Below are positions 1 through 7,721 of a stretch of DNA of 40,871 nucleotides, one piece after another. Every line of letters starts with the position of its first letter. The stretch's first letter is position 1. Below the pieces are notes generated by a model. It was not told the DNA's origin. It saw only the letters and a program-made list of their open reading frames with translations, and ran no database searches. This DNA comes from Solirubrobacter phytolaccae. GTDB taxonomy: Bacteria > Actinomycetota > Thermoleophilia > Solirubrobacterales > Solirubrobacteraceae. The stretch lies in NCBI RefSeq assembly GCF_027587195.1, contig NZ_JAPDDP010000072.1, positions 1 through 40,871 of the forward strand. The letters run 5' to 3'. A program made the translations under genes and the position numbers.

Positions 1-2
1 CT

Positions 3-644
3 GGGCGTCCGCGCACTCCCTCCGCCGCGCCGGCCCCGCCCCCGCCGGCCACCCACGCCGCACCGGCCCCCCGCGCCGCGCGGCGCGCGTCCCCGTTCTC
101 CGCCGGGCTTCTCACCCTCCTCGTCGCCGAGCTCTGCCTGGGCGTCTCGGCGGGCGCGATCGACGTCGCCGCGCCCGCTCTCGCCGACGGGTCACCCGGG
201 CTCGCGGCGCTGGCGCTGTCCGCGATGGCCGTCGGCAGCATCTTCGGCTCGCTGTGGGGCGGCCAGTCGTCGATCGCCGCGGACCGGCGGTTCGTCGCGG
301 GCGTGGCGGGCATGGCCGTCGCGCTCGCGGCCTGCGCGTTCGTGACGTCTTCCTACGCGCTGGCCGGCGTCCTGCTGTTCGCGGGCGTCGGGTACGGCGT
401 GTTCAACGTGGGCGTGTTCGAGCTGCTGGACGTCGTGGTGCCGTCGCAGCGGGCGGTCGAGGCGCTCACGTGGCTCACCACGGCGGGCTCGCTCGGCATG
501 GCGGCCGGCGCGGCGGTCGCGGGGCAGCTCGCCCACGACGACCCGCGCGACGCTCTGATCCTCGTGGCCGTGGCGACGGCGCCCGGAGCGATCTTCGCCT
601 TCGGGCGCCGTCAGACGCTCACGGCGTCGTCGTCGACAGCGTGA
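3..644 (+). CDS. MFS transporter, C-terminal half (partial at left edge)
   Basis: The frame is open from the first bases of the window, so the 5' part lies outside. The visible part begins with a Pro/Ala-rich linker (about 28 residues) and continues with alternating hydrophobic stretches such as FSAGLLTLLVAELCLGVSAG, LAALALSAMAVGSIFGSLWG, GVAGMAVALAACAFV and ALAGVLLFAGVGYGVFNVGV. This is the pattern of helices 7-12 of a major facilitator permease, with a linker in the usual place of the central cytoplasmic loop. It is probably an efflux-type transporter of the inner membrane; the substrate cannot be read from the sequence. The stop overlaps the convergent glycoside hydrolase gene by 26 bp. 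Family assignment is fairly sure; substrate is unknown. Confidence 0.75.
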   Translation, partial: GRPRTPSAAPAPPPPATHAAPAPRAARRASPFSAGLLTLLVAELCLGVSAGAIDVAAPALADGSPGLAALALSAMAVGSIFGSLWGGQSSIAADRRFVAGVAGMAVALAACAFVTSSYALAGVLLFAGVGYGVFNVGVFELLDVVVPSQRAVEALTWLTTAGSLGMAAGAAVAGQLAHDDPRDALILVAVATAPGAIFAFGRRQTLTASSSTA

Positions 645-3600
645 ACGTCACCGTCGTCGCGTAGCTGCCGGTGCGCAGCGGCTCGGTGCGGCCGATCCGC
701 TGTCGGAAGCCGACGTCGACCGTGTCGTTGCTGACCGGACCGGCGTAGGTCTTCGGCACGCCGAGGACCTCGAGCGGCTGGGCGAGGCTGAACGCCCCGT
801 TCTTCAGCCGGCCGGGATCGGAGACGGTCAGCGCCGCGTCGCCCGCGGTCGACGTCACGGTCGCCTGCGTGGACGCGTCGTACGTCTTGTCGATCCCCGG
901 GGTGAACGCCCCGAAGCTCGCCGGCCCGCTGAGGGAGAGCGCCAGCGTCGCCGGGACGGAGCCGCCGACCGTCCCGCCGGCCTCCGTCTGCGCGTACACC
1001 GCCGCCTCGCCGTAGGGCACGAGCCGCGCCGGGCCGACGAGGCCGTAGTTCTGCCGCGTGTTGCTCTTGAACGCGACGTCGACGACGCGCAGGCGGTTGT
1101 TGAGCGTCGTCGCCACCTCGACCTTGATCGTGTTCTGGCCCTTGATCAGGTACGGGCCGGCGTCGAGCGTGGTGTTCAGCTGGTCGGACGGCGGCAACGC
1201 GCGGCCGTTGATCCACACGCGGTAGGTGTCGAACACCTCGCCGAGCTCCAGGTAGGCGGGAGCGCCATCCCACTCGAACGTCGTCGTGTAGGTGCCGAGA
1301 CCGGAGACGTCAGCCAGCTCGGGGATCGCCGGCCACGCCTTCAGGCCGTCGAGCTGCAGCGTGTGCGGGACGTGGGCGGTCGTGGTCGGGGTCGTGCCGG
1401 GGATCCAGTCGTCGACGTCGAGCGACCACTGCGTGAGCGGCTTCGGCGCGGCGACGGCACCGATCGTGGTCGCGACCGCGCGGCCGTCGTCCAACGTCGT
1501 CGTGTACGTGCCGGGCGTCGTGTCGCGGATCACGACGTTCTTCCCGTCGGCGCGGACGAGGTCGGCGTCGCTCGCGGTCGCGTGGACCGGCAGCTTCGCC
1601 AGGTCCTTGCCGAGCACGAGGATCGTCGTCTGCCCCGCCTTGAGGTCGATCCGCGTCTTCAGCCGCCCGTTGACCACGCTGTAGTTGGCGACCGGCTTGA
1701 GCGTGCCGGTCCAGGCGTCGGCCACGTACGGCACGGCGCTGGGGTCGGTCATCGCGAACGTCGCGTCGAAGCTCGCCGCGGCCGTCGCGTGCGTGTTGGC
1801 GAGGAAGTAGTAGTCCTTCGCCCCATCCACGCGGTGGGCGGTCTGAACCGGCTGCACCGAGCCGTACTCGACGTCGCGCTGGACGTTGAGCGCCGCCAGC
1901 GCGACCGGGATGCCGGCCCGGTCGGCGACGTTGCGGACGGTCGGCTGCCCGAGCAGGTCGACGACCGCGGCCTTCACCGCGTCCACCTCGCCCGGCTTGG
2001 CCAGGCCGCTGACCGTCGGCGCGCTCCAGTTGCCGACCAGCACGATCGGCAGCCCCGCCTTCGCCCACGCGACGAGCTTGGTCGCGGTGCTCGCGCGCAG
2101 CCAGATGCCGCGGCTGAACGCGACGTCGCCCTCGATCACGAGCGTCTTGAAGTTCGGCCCGTCCGGCGCGAGGCGACCGTTCCGCACGCTCGCGGTCGGC
2201 AGGTCCAGCAGCGACTCGGAGATCGTCTCGTTCGTCCAGCCGATCTGCGTGCCGCCGTCCTTGAGCACCTGCGCGGCCTCACGCGTGTCGGGCGTGAAGA
2301 ACGGCGCGCCGTAGCCCGCGGCCACGTACCCGGTCTGGGCGAGCACGGCCGCGTCGAGCTGGTTGCGGCCGGTCTGCATCACCTCCTGGTTGCGAGCGAA
2401 GTACGCGCTCACATCGCTCACGTGCTTCCAGGTCGGCTGGCGCGGGCCCCACGACTCGCCGTAGCCGGAAGCGCCGTTGTACGGGCTGAACGCGGCGAAC
2501 CCGGGCCAGCGCGCGGCGGGCGCGGTCAGGTAGCTGAAGCCGTGGAAGACGTTCTGGTTGACGCCCGCCGCGAACATCGGGGCGAGCTTGCGCAGCGTCT
2601 GGTCCCACGTGGTCGCGTAGGCGCCGCCGGCGGTCGCGCCCGCCTCGTTGGACAGGATCGTGTTGCCGGCCATGTCGCGTGCGCCGGCCTGGCGCCGGTA
2701 GTCGTCGAGGTTCTTGAAGCCGAGCGACTCGCCTTCGGGGATGTCCACGAGCGCGCTCGCCTGCATCGCGTCCGTCTGCAGGCCGTACGGCTGGACGCGC
2801 AGCTTCAGGCCGAGCGCGTTCGCCCACGCCTTCAGCGGCTTGACGTGGTTGTCGTTGTAGAGGTTGGTGAGGACCAGGTTGATGTCGCGGCGGACGCGGC
2901 CGTTGGTGTCGCTGTCGTAGTTGAAGATCGTCTTCTCGTCCTGCTTGACGATCAGCGGCAGGTACGGGATGAGGCTGTAGCCGAGCTGGGCCTCGAAGGC
3001 GTCGGCGAACTCGGGCGTCCAGATCGTCGCGTCGGTCTCGATCTCCAGCGAGTCCTCGAAGAAAGCGCCGCCCGCGTCCTTGATCAGGCTGCGAATCGTC
3101 GGCGTGAGGATGTGCCCGTCCCAGAAGTCGGTGATCGCGGCGGTGCCGGCCTTGCTGAAGTGGTCGACGACGTAGGAGTCCGGCGTCGTGTGGTTGCTGC
3201 CCTCGGGCTTCTGGCCGGAGCCGCGCTCCCAGTAGGCGATCAGGAGCCAGTTGCCGCTGTCGGGCGGCGTGAACGTGACGTTCTCGCCGTCGGGCGTGAG
3301 GTTCACCAGCGACGCCTTGTCGAGCGTGTAGGCGGTGCTCGGCGGGTTGCCGGCGGTCGCGATCTTCAGCGCCTGCACGTACCGGAGCTGCTTCGTGGTC
3401 ACCCCCGAGGCCGGCGCGATCACCGGCGCCGGGGCCGGGCCGCTGAACGTCTGGCCGCCGGTGATCGTCGCGCGCCCGTACGCGAGCTCCTTGATCGCGG
3501 AGCCGCTGTCCGGCGTGATGGACGGGACCGCGGACGGCCAACTCGGCCCGGACGCGAAGTCCATCGTCATCCCGCGGGCCTTGGCGCGCTCCAGCGCGAC

Positions 3601-3894
3601 CTGCATCGCGTCGACCCAGGCCTGCGTGCCCCAGCCGTGGCCGGCGGGGTCGAGGCCGGTGGACGTCGAGTGGTGCACGTCGGAGATCTCGGCGCCGCCG
3701 AACCCGGCGTCGGCCATCTGGTCGACCTCGTTGGCGATCTCGGCGTTGTCGACGAGCGCGTTCGGCCACCACCAGCGGAACTTCGGCTGCACCTCACGGG
3801 GTGGATTGGCGAAGTCCGACGGGAAGTCCGCCGCCTGCGCGGGCATCGCGACGCCCAGGGACACGCCGACCACCAACAAAGCCAATCTCCGCAC
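619..3894 (-). CDS. Secreted GH106-type glycoside hydrolase (alpha-L-rhamnosidase-like) with C-terminal repeat domain
   Basis: This 1091-residue protein starts at GTG, 8 nt after a strong GGAGGAGAG ribosome binding site. It has a signal peptide with AxA cleavage near residue 21. The N-terminal RWWWPN motif (residues 40-45), the following GFGGAEI segment and the FFEDSLEIE segment (278-286) are typical of family GH106 and related enzymes that remove L-rhamnose from plant polysaccharides. A jelly-roll-like region (about 840-960) carries a galactose-binding-like signature, YLELGEVFDTYRVWING. The last ~118 residues form a separate beta-rich domain also found in the beta-helix protein at 16965-18731. 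Length agrees with the family (about 1000-1200). It is probably exported to digest rhamnose-containing glycans. Rhamnosidase specificity is inference. It has its own promoter and is not in an operon. Confidence 0.85.
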   Translation of the reverse strand: MRRLALLVVGVSLGVAMPAQAADFPSDFANPPREVQPKFRWWWPNALVDNAEIANEVDQMADAGFGGAEISDVHHSTSTGLDPAGHGWGTQAWVDAMQVALERAKARGMTMDFASGPSWPSAVPSITPDSGSAIKELAYGRATITGGQTFSGPAPAPVIAPASGVTTKQLRYVQALKIATAGNPPSTAYTLDKASLVNLTPDGENVTFTPPDSGNWLLIAYWERGSGQKPEGSNHTTPDSYVVDHFSKAGTAAITDFWDGHILTPTIRSLIKDAGGAFFEDSLEIETDATIWTPEFADAFEAQLGYSLIPYLPLIVKQDEKTIFNYDSDTNGRVRRDINLVLTNLYNDNHVKPLKAWANALGLKLRVQPYGLQTDAMQASALVDIPEGESLGFKNLDDYRRQAGARDMAGNTILSNEAGATAGGAYATTWDQTLRKLAPMFAAGVNQNVFHGFSYLTAPAARWPGFAAFSPYNGASGYGESWGPRQPTWKHVSDVSAYFARNQEVMQTGRNQLDAAVLAQTGYVAAGYGAPFFTPDTREAAQVLKDGGTQIGWTNETISESLLDLPTASVRNGRLAPDGPNFKTLVIEGDVAFSRGIWLRASTATKLVAWAKAGLPIVLVGNWSAPTVSGLAKPGEVDAVKAAVVDLLGQPTVRNVADRAGIPVALAALNVQRDVEYGSVQPVQTAHRVDGAKDYYFLANTHATAAASFDATFAMTDPSAVPYVADAWTGTLKPVANYSVVNGRLKTRIDLKAGQTTILVLGKDLAKLPVHATASDADLVRADGKNVVIRDTTPGTYTTTLDDGRAVATTIGAVAAPKPLTQWSLDVDDWIPGTTPTTTAHVPHTLQLDGLKAWPAIPELADVSGLGTYTTTFEWDGAPAYLELGEVFDTYRVWINGRALPPSDQLNTTLDAGPYLIKGQNTIKVEVATTLNNRLRVVDVAFKSNTRQNYGLVGPARLVPYGEAAVYAQTEAGGTVGGSVPATLALSLSGPASFGAFTPGIDKTYDASTQATVTSTAGDAALTVSDPGRLKNGAFSLAQPLEVLGVPKTYAGPVSNDTVDVGFRQRIGRTEPLRTGSYATTVTFTLSTTTP

Positions 3895-3921
3895 CGGTCT
3901 CTCCTCCGTGTTGGGAGGGAG

Positions 3922-3950
3922 AGAATATGTGCGTTTTACGGCCTAGTCAA
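3922..3950 (-). promoter_or_regulatory. Sigma70-type promoter of the GH106 gene with overlapping inverted repeat
   Basis: On the minus strand TTGACT (3945-3950) is followed after exactly 17 nt by TATTCT (3922-3927), a near-consensus housekeeping promoter about 28 nt upstream of the GTG start. The inverted repeat CGTTTTA-N14-TAAAACG covers the -35 box and spacer. This is a plausible operator for a sugar-responsive repressor, for example of the ROK or LacI families. The repressor itself is not in the window, so the operator role is inference. Confidence 0.6.
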
Positions 3951-3960
3951 CCTAAAACGA

Positions 3961-4899
3961 TCATGAGAGCGCAGCATCGAGCTGTGAGGCGCGGTCGGGC
4001 GCACGGCCCTCGAGCAGCGCGACCGTCGCCTTTTCCAGCCCCTGGCCGATCTGCGCGCCCGTCAGCCCGCGTTCGATCAGGTCGCGGCCGTTGATCTCCA
4101 GGGCGAGCCCGCTCACGTGGTCCCGCCAACGCCGCGCGCCTTCGTTGCCCGCCGCGACGAGCAGGTCGATCGTCTCGGGGCGCTCACGGCGCAACAGGCG
4201 CCACAGGTCCGCGTCCGGGACGTCTGTACGGGTGTGGAGCTTCGTGGCGGCGGTGATCTCGGGCACGTCCGACAGCGGGCCGTACGTCGGCAGCAGGTGC
4301 GGCGCCTCGCCGAGGATGAGCCGGACCTCGCGGTTCACGCGGTCCTGGCTGACGGTCTTGAGGAGGTCGAGGTCGAACAGCGCCGCCGTGCGTGGGTCGG
4401 CCGCGAAGCCGAACCGCTCGGCGTAGCGGACCAGCCGCAGCATGCGGGTCGGATCGTCGATGAACGAGCGGTCGTGCAGCACCCGCAGGACGCCGGCCTC
4501 GAGATCCTCCCGCGCATTGGGATAGGCGACCTCGCGCCCGTCGAGGCTGCGCGCGATGGCGTTGACGGTGAAGTCGCGGCGGCCGAGGTCCTGCTCGATC
4601 GTCGCGCCGAGCTGCACGGTCGGCAGCGCGCCGGGGTGCGCGTACGTCTCGGTGCGAGCGGACGTGAGGTCGAAGCTGTCCGCTTCCGTGCGGATCGTGG
4701 CCGTGCCGAAGCGCTCGTGGACGGTCAGCTCGCCGCCGAGGCGCTCGGCGGCGCGGCGCGCCACCGCGATGGCGTCACCTTCGACCACGAAGTCCAGCTC
4801 CTTCGGCGTCCGGCCGAGGAGCTCGTCCCGCACCGCGCCGCCGACCAGGTAGACCTGCGGCTCGTCTCTCAGCGCCTCGAACGCGTCCATGGCCCACAT
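3961..4899 (-). CDS. CCA-adding enzyme / poly(A) polymerase family nucleotidyltransferase
   Basis: 312 residues. The class II nucleotidyltransferase head is clear: VYLVGGAVRDELLG (residues 17-29) gives the Gly-Gly of the active site, and PKELDFVVEGDA (32-43) is the metal-binding motif. RRDFTVNAIA (about 109-118) and DDPTRMLRLVRYAERFGF are the base- and RNA-binding motifs of the CCA/PAP superfamily. The first acidic residue of the D-x-D pair is Glu34; the superfamily pattern tolerates Glu, but Asp is usual. There is no HD domain, and the protein is shorter than many actinobacterial CcaA (about 450-480). It may be a full CCA enzyme, an A-adding enzyme or a paralogue. The start may be Met1 or the Met four codons in. 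It is divergent from the PQQ-repeat gene with 35 bp between them. Confidence 0.8.
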   Translation of the reverse strand: MWAMDAFEALRDEPQVYLVGGAVRDELLGRTPKELDFVVEGDAIAVARRAAERLGGELTVHERFGTATIRTEADSFDLTSARTETYAHPGALPTVQLGATIEQDLGRRDFTVNAIARSLDGREVAYPNAREDLEAGVLRVLHDRSFIDDPTRMLRLVRYAERFGFAADPRTAALFDLDLLKTVSQDRVNREVRLILGEAPHLLPTYGPLSDVPEITAATKLHTRTDVPDADLWRLLRRERPETIDLLVAAGNEGARRWRDHVSGLALEINGRDLIERGLTGAQIGQGLEKATVALLEGRAPDRASQLDAALS

Positions 4900-4934
4900 G
4901 TTCCGTTAAGTGGCCCGACTACCCTGCTTCGCCG

Positions 4935-6236
4935 ATGACGGCCAGGAAGAAGTGGATCCTGGGGGCCGCCACCCTCGTGCTGCTCGTGCTCGTCGCCGGC
5001 GGCGCGGTGTTCGCGCTCACGCGACCCCCTGAGGACGTGAACAACGCGGACGTCGCGTTCGAGGAGGAGCCGACGGTCACCGCCGTGCCCACGGCGATCC
5101 CGACCGAGCCCCCAGCCGAGTCCAAGAAGGTCGACCCGCTGCGCAACTTCATCTGGGCGGGCTACGGCTACTCCAAGGACCGGCGCCGCTTCCTGCCCGC
5201 GTCGAAGCTGCTGCGCCCGCCGTTCCGGCGCGTGTGGACCTACCCGGGCTCGATCCTCATGGAGTTCTCGCCCGCGATGGCCGAGGGCAAGCTGTTCCTG
5301 CTGCGCAACAACGGCGCGCTGCATGCGGTCGACAAGCGCACGGGCAAGGCCGTCTGGAAGAAGAAGATCGGCGTGCTGGCCGCCTCCACTCCCGCCTACG
5401 GGAACGGTCGGATCTTCGCGACCGTGCTCTCGCGCGGGAAGGGCAAGGCGGGCGCGGTCTTCGCGCTGGACGCCAAGACCGGCAAGATCCTCTGGAAGCG
5501 GCTCCTGCCGTCGCGCTCGGAGTCCTCGCCCGTGTTCGACGGCGACCGCATCTACTTCGGCTCCGAGAACGGGACGATCTACAACCTGCGCGCCGGCGAC
5601 GGCGCCGTCCGCTGGACGTTCAAGGCCTCCGGTGCCGTCAAGGCCGGGCTCGCGCTGGCCAACGGCAAGCTCTTCTTCGGCGACTACAAGGGCCGCGTGT
5701 ACGCGCTCCGGCAGCCCGACGGCAAGCAGGTCTGGTCCTCCACGACGCGCGGCGCGCGCTTCGGCCTCGGCTCCGGGCAGTTCTACTCGACGCCCGCCGT
5801 CGCCTACGGCCGCGTCTACGTCGGGAACACCGACGGCCGCATGTACTCGTTCTCGTCCTCGAACGGCAAGCTCGCGTGGACGAAGGGCACGGGCTCCTAC
5901 GTGTACTCCTCGCCCGCGGTCGCGCAGGTGCCGGGTGGCAAGCCGACCGTCTTCTTCGGGTCCTACGACGGCTACTTCTACGCCGTCGACGCGCGCAACG
6001 GCAAGCAGCTCTGGCGCCACAAGGACGGCGGGAAGATCAGCGGCGCGCCGACCGTGGTCGGCGACATCGTCTACTACTCCAACTGGGGCAAGAAGACGAC
6101 CACCGGCCTCGGCGTGCGGACCGGCAAGAAGGTCTTCTCGATGGGCCGCGGCGCGTTCAACCCCGTGATCAGCGACGGCCGGACGATCTTCCTGACCGGC
6201 TACTCGTCGCTGTACGCCCTCAGGCCAAAGGGTTAG
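4935..6236 (+). CDS. Membrane-anchored PQQ-like beta-propeller repeat protein
   Basis: 433 residues. A short basic N-terminus is followed by one hydrophobic segment (about residues 5-27, rich in Leu/Val), an uncleaved anchor or signal peptide. A Pro/Glu-rich linker comes next and then at least six repeats with the PQQ/BamB-type pattern AVDxxxGKxxWxxxxG. Examples are [41 protein letters not shown] and [10 protein letters not shown]. These build a beta-propeller displayed outside the membrane. Family members serve as scaffolds; no catalytic residues are recognisable, so the exact role is unknown. TACCCT at 4920-4925 lies 9 nt before the ATG and there is no Shine-Dalgarno, suggesting a leaderless transcript. 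The 3' end overlaps hisF by 17 bp on the opposite strand. Confidence 0.8.
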   Translation: MTARKKWILGAATLVLLVLVAGGAVFALTRPPEDVNNADVAFEEEPTVTAVPTAIPTEPPAESKKVDPLRNFIWAGYGYSKDRRRFLPASKLLRPPFRRVWTYPGSILMEFSPAMAEGKLFLLRNNGALHAVDKRTGKAVWKKKIGVLAASTPAYGNGRIFATVLSRGKGKAGAVFALDAKTGKILWKRLLPSRSESSPVFDGDRIYFGSENGTIYNLRAGDGAVRWTFKASGAVKAGLALANGKLFFGDYKGRVYALRQPDGKQVWSSTTRGARFGLGSGQFYSTPAVAYGRVYVGNTDGRMYSFSSSNGKLAWTKGTGSYVYSSPAVAQVPGGKPTVFFGSYDGYFYAVDARNGKQLWRHKDGGKISGAPTVVGDIVYYSNWGKKTTTGLGVRTGKKVFSMGRGAFNPVISDGRTIFLTGYSSLYALRPKG

Positions 6237-6996
6237 CGGCGATCGGCCGGGTCTCGAACCCGGCCTTGCGCAGCGCGTCCTTGACCTCGGGGATCGTGTG
6301 GCTGCCGTAGTGGAAGATCGACGCGCACAGCACGGCGTCCGCCCCGACCGTCAGCGCTTCGACCAGGTCCTGCGGGTGCCCCGCCCCACCTGAGGCGATC
6401 ACGGGCACGTCCACCACGTTCGCGACCCGGTTCGTGAGCCGGAGCTCGTAGCCGTCGTTGGTGCCGTCGCGGTCCATCGAGGTCAGCAGGATCTCCCCCG
6501 CGCCGCGCTCCACACCTTCCCGCGCCCACTCGAGCGCGTCCTTGCCGGTCGGCGTGCGCCCGCCGGCCACGTACGCCTCGTACGACCCGTCTGGCCGCCG
6601 CTTGGCGTCGATCGCCAGCACCACGCACTGCGCGCCGAACACCTGCGCGAGCTCGTCGATCAGCTCCGGCCGCGCCAGCGCCGCCGAGTTGATCGCCACC
6701 TTGTCCGCGCCCGCCCCCAGCACGTCGTGCGCGTCCTGCACCTGCCGCACCCCGCCGCCGATCGTGAACGGCACGAACACCTGGTCCGCGGCGCGCCGCG
6801 CCAGCTCGACCACGGTCGCCCGCTTGTCGCTCGTCGCGGTGATGTCCAGGAAGATCAGCTCGTCGGCGCCCTGCGCGTCGTAGTGCGCGGCCAGCTCCAC
6901 CGGGTCCCCGGCGTCGCGGATGTCGATGAACTTCGTGCCCTTCACGACACGGCCGTTGTCCACGTCCATGCAGGGGATCACACGCTTGTAGTGCAC
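6220..6996 (-). CDS. hisF: Imidazole glycerol phosphate synthase cyclase subunit HisF
   Basis: 258 residues, the normal HisF length. This (beta/alpha)8 barrel uses ammonia delivered by HisH to close the imidazole ring and release AICAR. Seen motifs are [15 protein letters not shown] (catalytic Asp near residue 11), [30 protein letters not shown] (second catalytic Asp near 130), [11 protein letters not shown] and [13 protein letters not shown]. The start is GTG at 6996. On the same strand TAGGGT lies 8 nt upstream, pointing to a leaderless, separately transcribed gene. It is detached from the hisA end of the main his operon by about 720 bp carrying genes on the other strand, which is unusual because hisH-hisA-hisF are normally adjacent. 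Confidence 0.97.
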   Translation of the reverse strand: MHYKRVIPCMDVDNGRVVKGTKFIDIRDAGDPVELAAHYDAQGADELIFLDITATSDKRATVVELARRAADQVFVPFTIGGGVRQVQDAHDVLGAGADKVAINSAALARPELIDELAQVFGAQCVVLAIDAKRRPDGSYEAYVAGGRTPTGKDALEWAREGVERGAGEILLTSMDRDGTNDGYELRLTNRVANVVDVPVIASGGAGHPQDLVEALTVGADAVLCASIFHYGSHTIPEVKDALRKAGFETRPIAANPLA

Positions 6997-7064
6997 GCCA
7001 TATGACCCTAGCCGCCGTTGACGGTGCGTTCCCGCCCGGCGTAGCCTCGACGCGTGCCGTCGGG

Positions 7065-7283
7065 GTGATCAACCTCCTGCTGTACGAGCTCGAAGCGCCC
7101 GAGGCCGTCGGCGTCGGCCTGGTCGTCCTCGTCCTGGGCAGCGTCCTCTGGTCCTTCCTGACCTACGAGCGCGCCGACGCCCTCCGGGGCCTGTTCCCGA
7201 CCGAGCGGTCATGGCCGTCCGACGGCGACGACCACGGCAGCGGGGACGGCGACGGAGGCGACGCGGGAGGCGGCGGCGAGTAG
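7065..7283 (+). CDS. Small single-span membrane protein, function unknown
   Basis: From GTG 7065 this gives about 72 residues; an in-frame ATG at 7002 would add 21 residues but would run over the hisF promoter and start region. One clear transmembrane segment is visible, [20 protein letters not shown]. It is followed by [10 protein letters not shown] and a Ser/Asp/Gly-rich acidic tail (residues about 45-72). Third codon positions are almost all G or C, as in real genes here. TAGCCT at 7042-7047 is a possible -10 box. I recognise no family. It sits in the island between hisA and hisF, on the strand opposite to both. Confidence 0.55.
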   Translation: MINLLLYELEAPEAVGVGLVVLVLGSVLWSFLTYERADALRGLFPTERSWPSDGDDHGSGDGDGGDAGGGGE

Positions 7284-7444
7284 GAATCGGGCCGCGCGCC
7301 ACGAACCGCCCCGCGATGGATCACGAGCGGGTGGGAAAGCGTCGTGTTCTCGCTGCCGCGAACCCGATGTAGCGGACACCGTCCATCGCCGCGCGCCTCG
7401 AGCGCCTCGAACGAGCGCCAACGCGCCAACACGGTGAACAGGGC

Positions 7445-7472
7445 TAAAGGTTCTGGCCCGGCCTGCCGATAA
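7445..7472 (+). promoter_or_regulatory. FliA (sigma28)-like promoter motif, copy 1
   Basis: TAAA (7445-7448) and GCCGATAA (7465-7472) are separated by 16 nt, close to the classical sigma28 consensus TAAA-N15-GCCGATAA. The wider block GGGCTAAAGGT ... CCTGCCGATA recurs at 16691-16719 with the same spacing. The expected transcription start (about 7479) falls at the foot of the hairpin at 7480-7501. The nearest downstream gene on this strand is the 43-residue ORF at 7586. A promoter role is inferred from the consensus only. Confidence 0.5.
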
Positions 7473-7479
7473 CAGGATC

Positions 7480-7501
7480 AGACCGCCCGCCGAGGCGGTC
7501 T
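7480..7501 (+). terminator. Rho-independent terminator-like hairpin
   Basis: AGACCGCC and GGCGGTCT are perfect 8-bp arms around a 6-nt loop, followed by TTCTCGTTCT. The weak T-run is only on the plus side. It could end transcription of the small membrane protein gene (stop at 7283), about 200 bp upstream. It also directly follows the FliA-like box, so it may instead be a 5' structure of that transcript. Confidence 0.6.
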
Positions 7502-7585
7502 TTCTCGTTCTAAGGGGCGGCTAACCCGCTCGTAAGACCTTGCGTGGCGGCGTCACCGAAGCGGACCGGCGGGGTCTTGTTTGAC

Positions 7586-7717
7586 ATGACCAGATACGAG
7601 CTCAAGCAAGTGCAAGCCATCGCCCTCGACGTCGAGCCGGACGAGCGGGGGAACGTCTCCGTGATCGTGCGTCTTGAAGACGAGCGCTCGACCGCGCTCG
7701 CCTTCAACGCCAACTGA
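7586..7717 (+). CDS. 43-residue small protein, function unknown
   Basis: ATG 7586 to TGA 7717, 43 codons. The protein begins MTRYELKQVQAIALDVEPDE and continues with alternating hydrophobic/polar residues (VSVIVRLEDE, TALAF) that suggest a short beta-sheet. Third positions are nearly all G/C, and the acidic, well-balanced composition argues for a real gene. It ends 4 bp from the convergent hisA stop. The FliA-like motif at 7445-7472 is the nearest promoter candidate, with the hairpin 7480-7501 between them. I recognise no family. A link to motility is a guess from the promoter motif alone. Confidence 0.55.
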   Translation: MTRYELKQVQAIALDVEPDERGNVSVIVRLEDERSTALAFNAN

Positions 7718-7721
7718 GACG

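Noticed and set aside
1363-3966. 867-codon frame opposite to the GH106 gene
   Set aside because: Arg-rich, no domain resemblance, antisense shadow typical of high-GC coding DNA; the minus-strand frame has signal peptide, ribosome binding site, promoter and family motifs.
6245-6265. GGCCGGGT-CTCGA-ACCCGGCC hairpin as tRNA T-arm or terminator
   Set aside because: It encodes the hisF C-terminus and has no T-run; no other tRNA parts nearby. It may weakly end the convergent propeller gene, but this is not supported enough.
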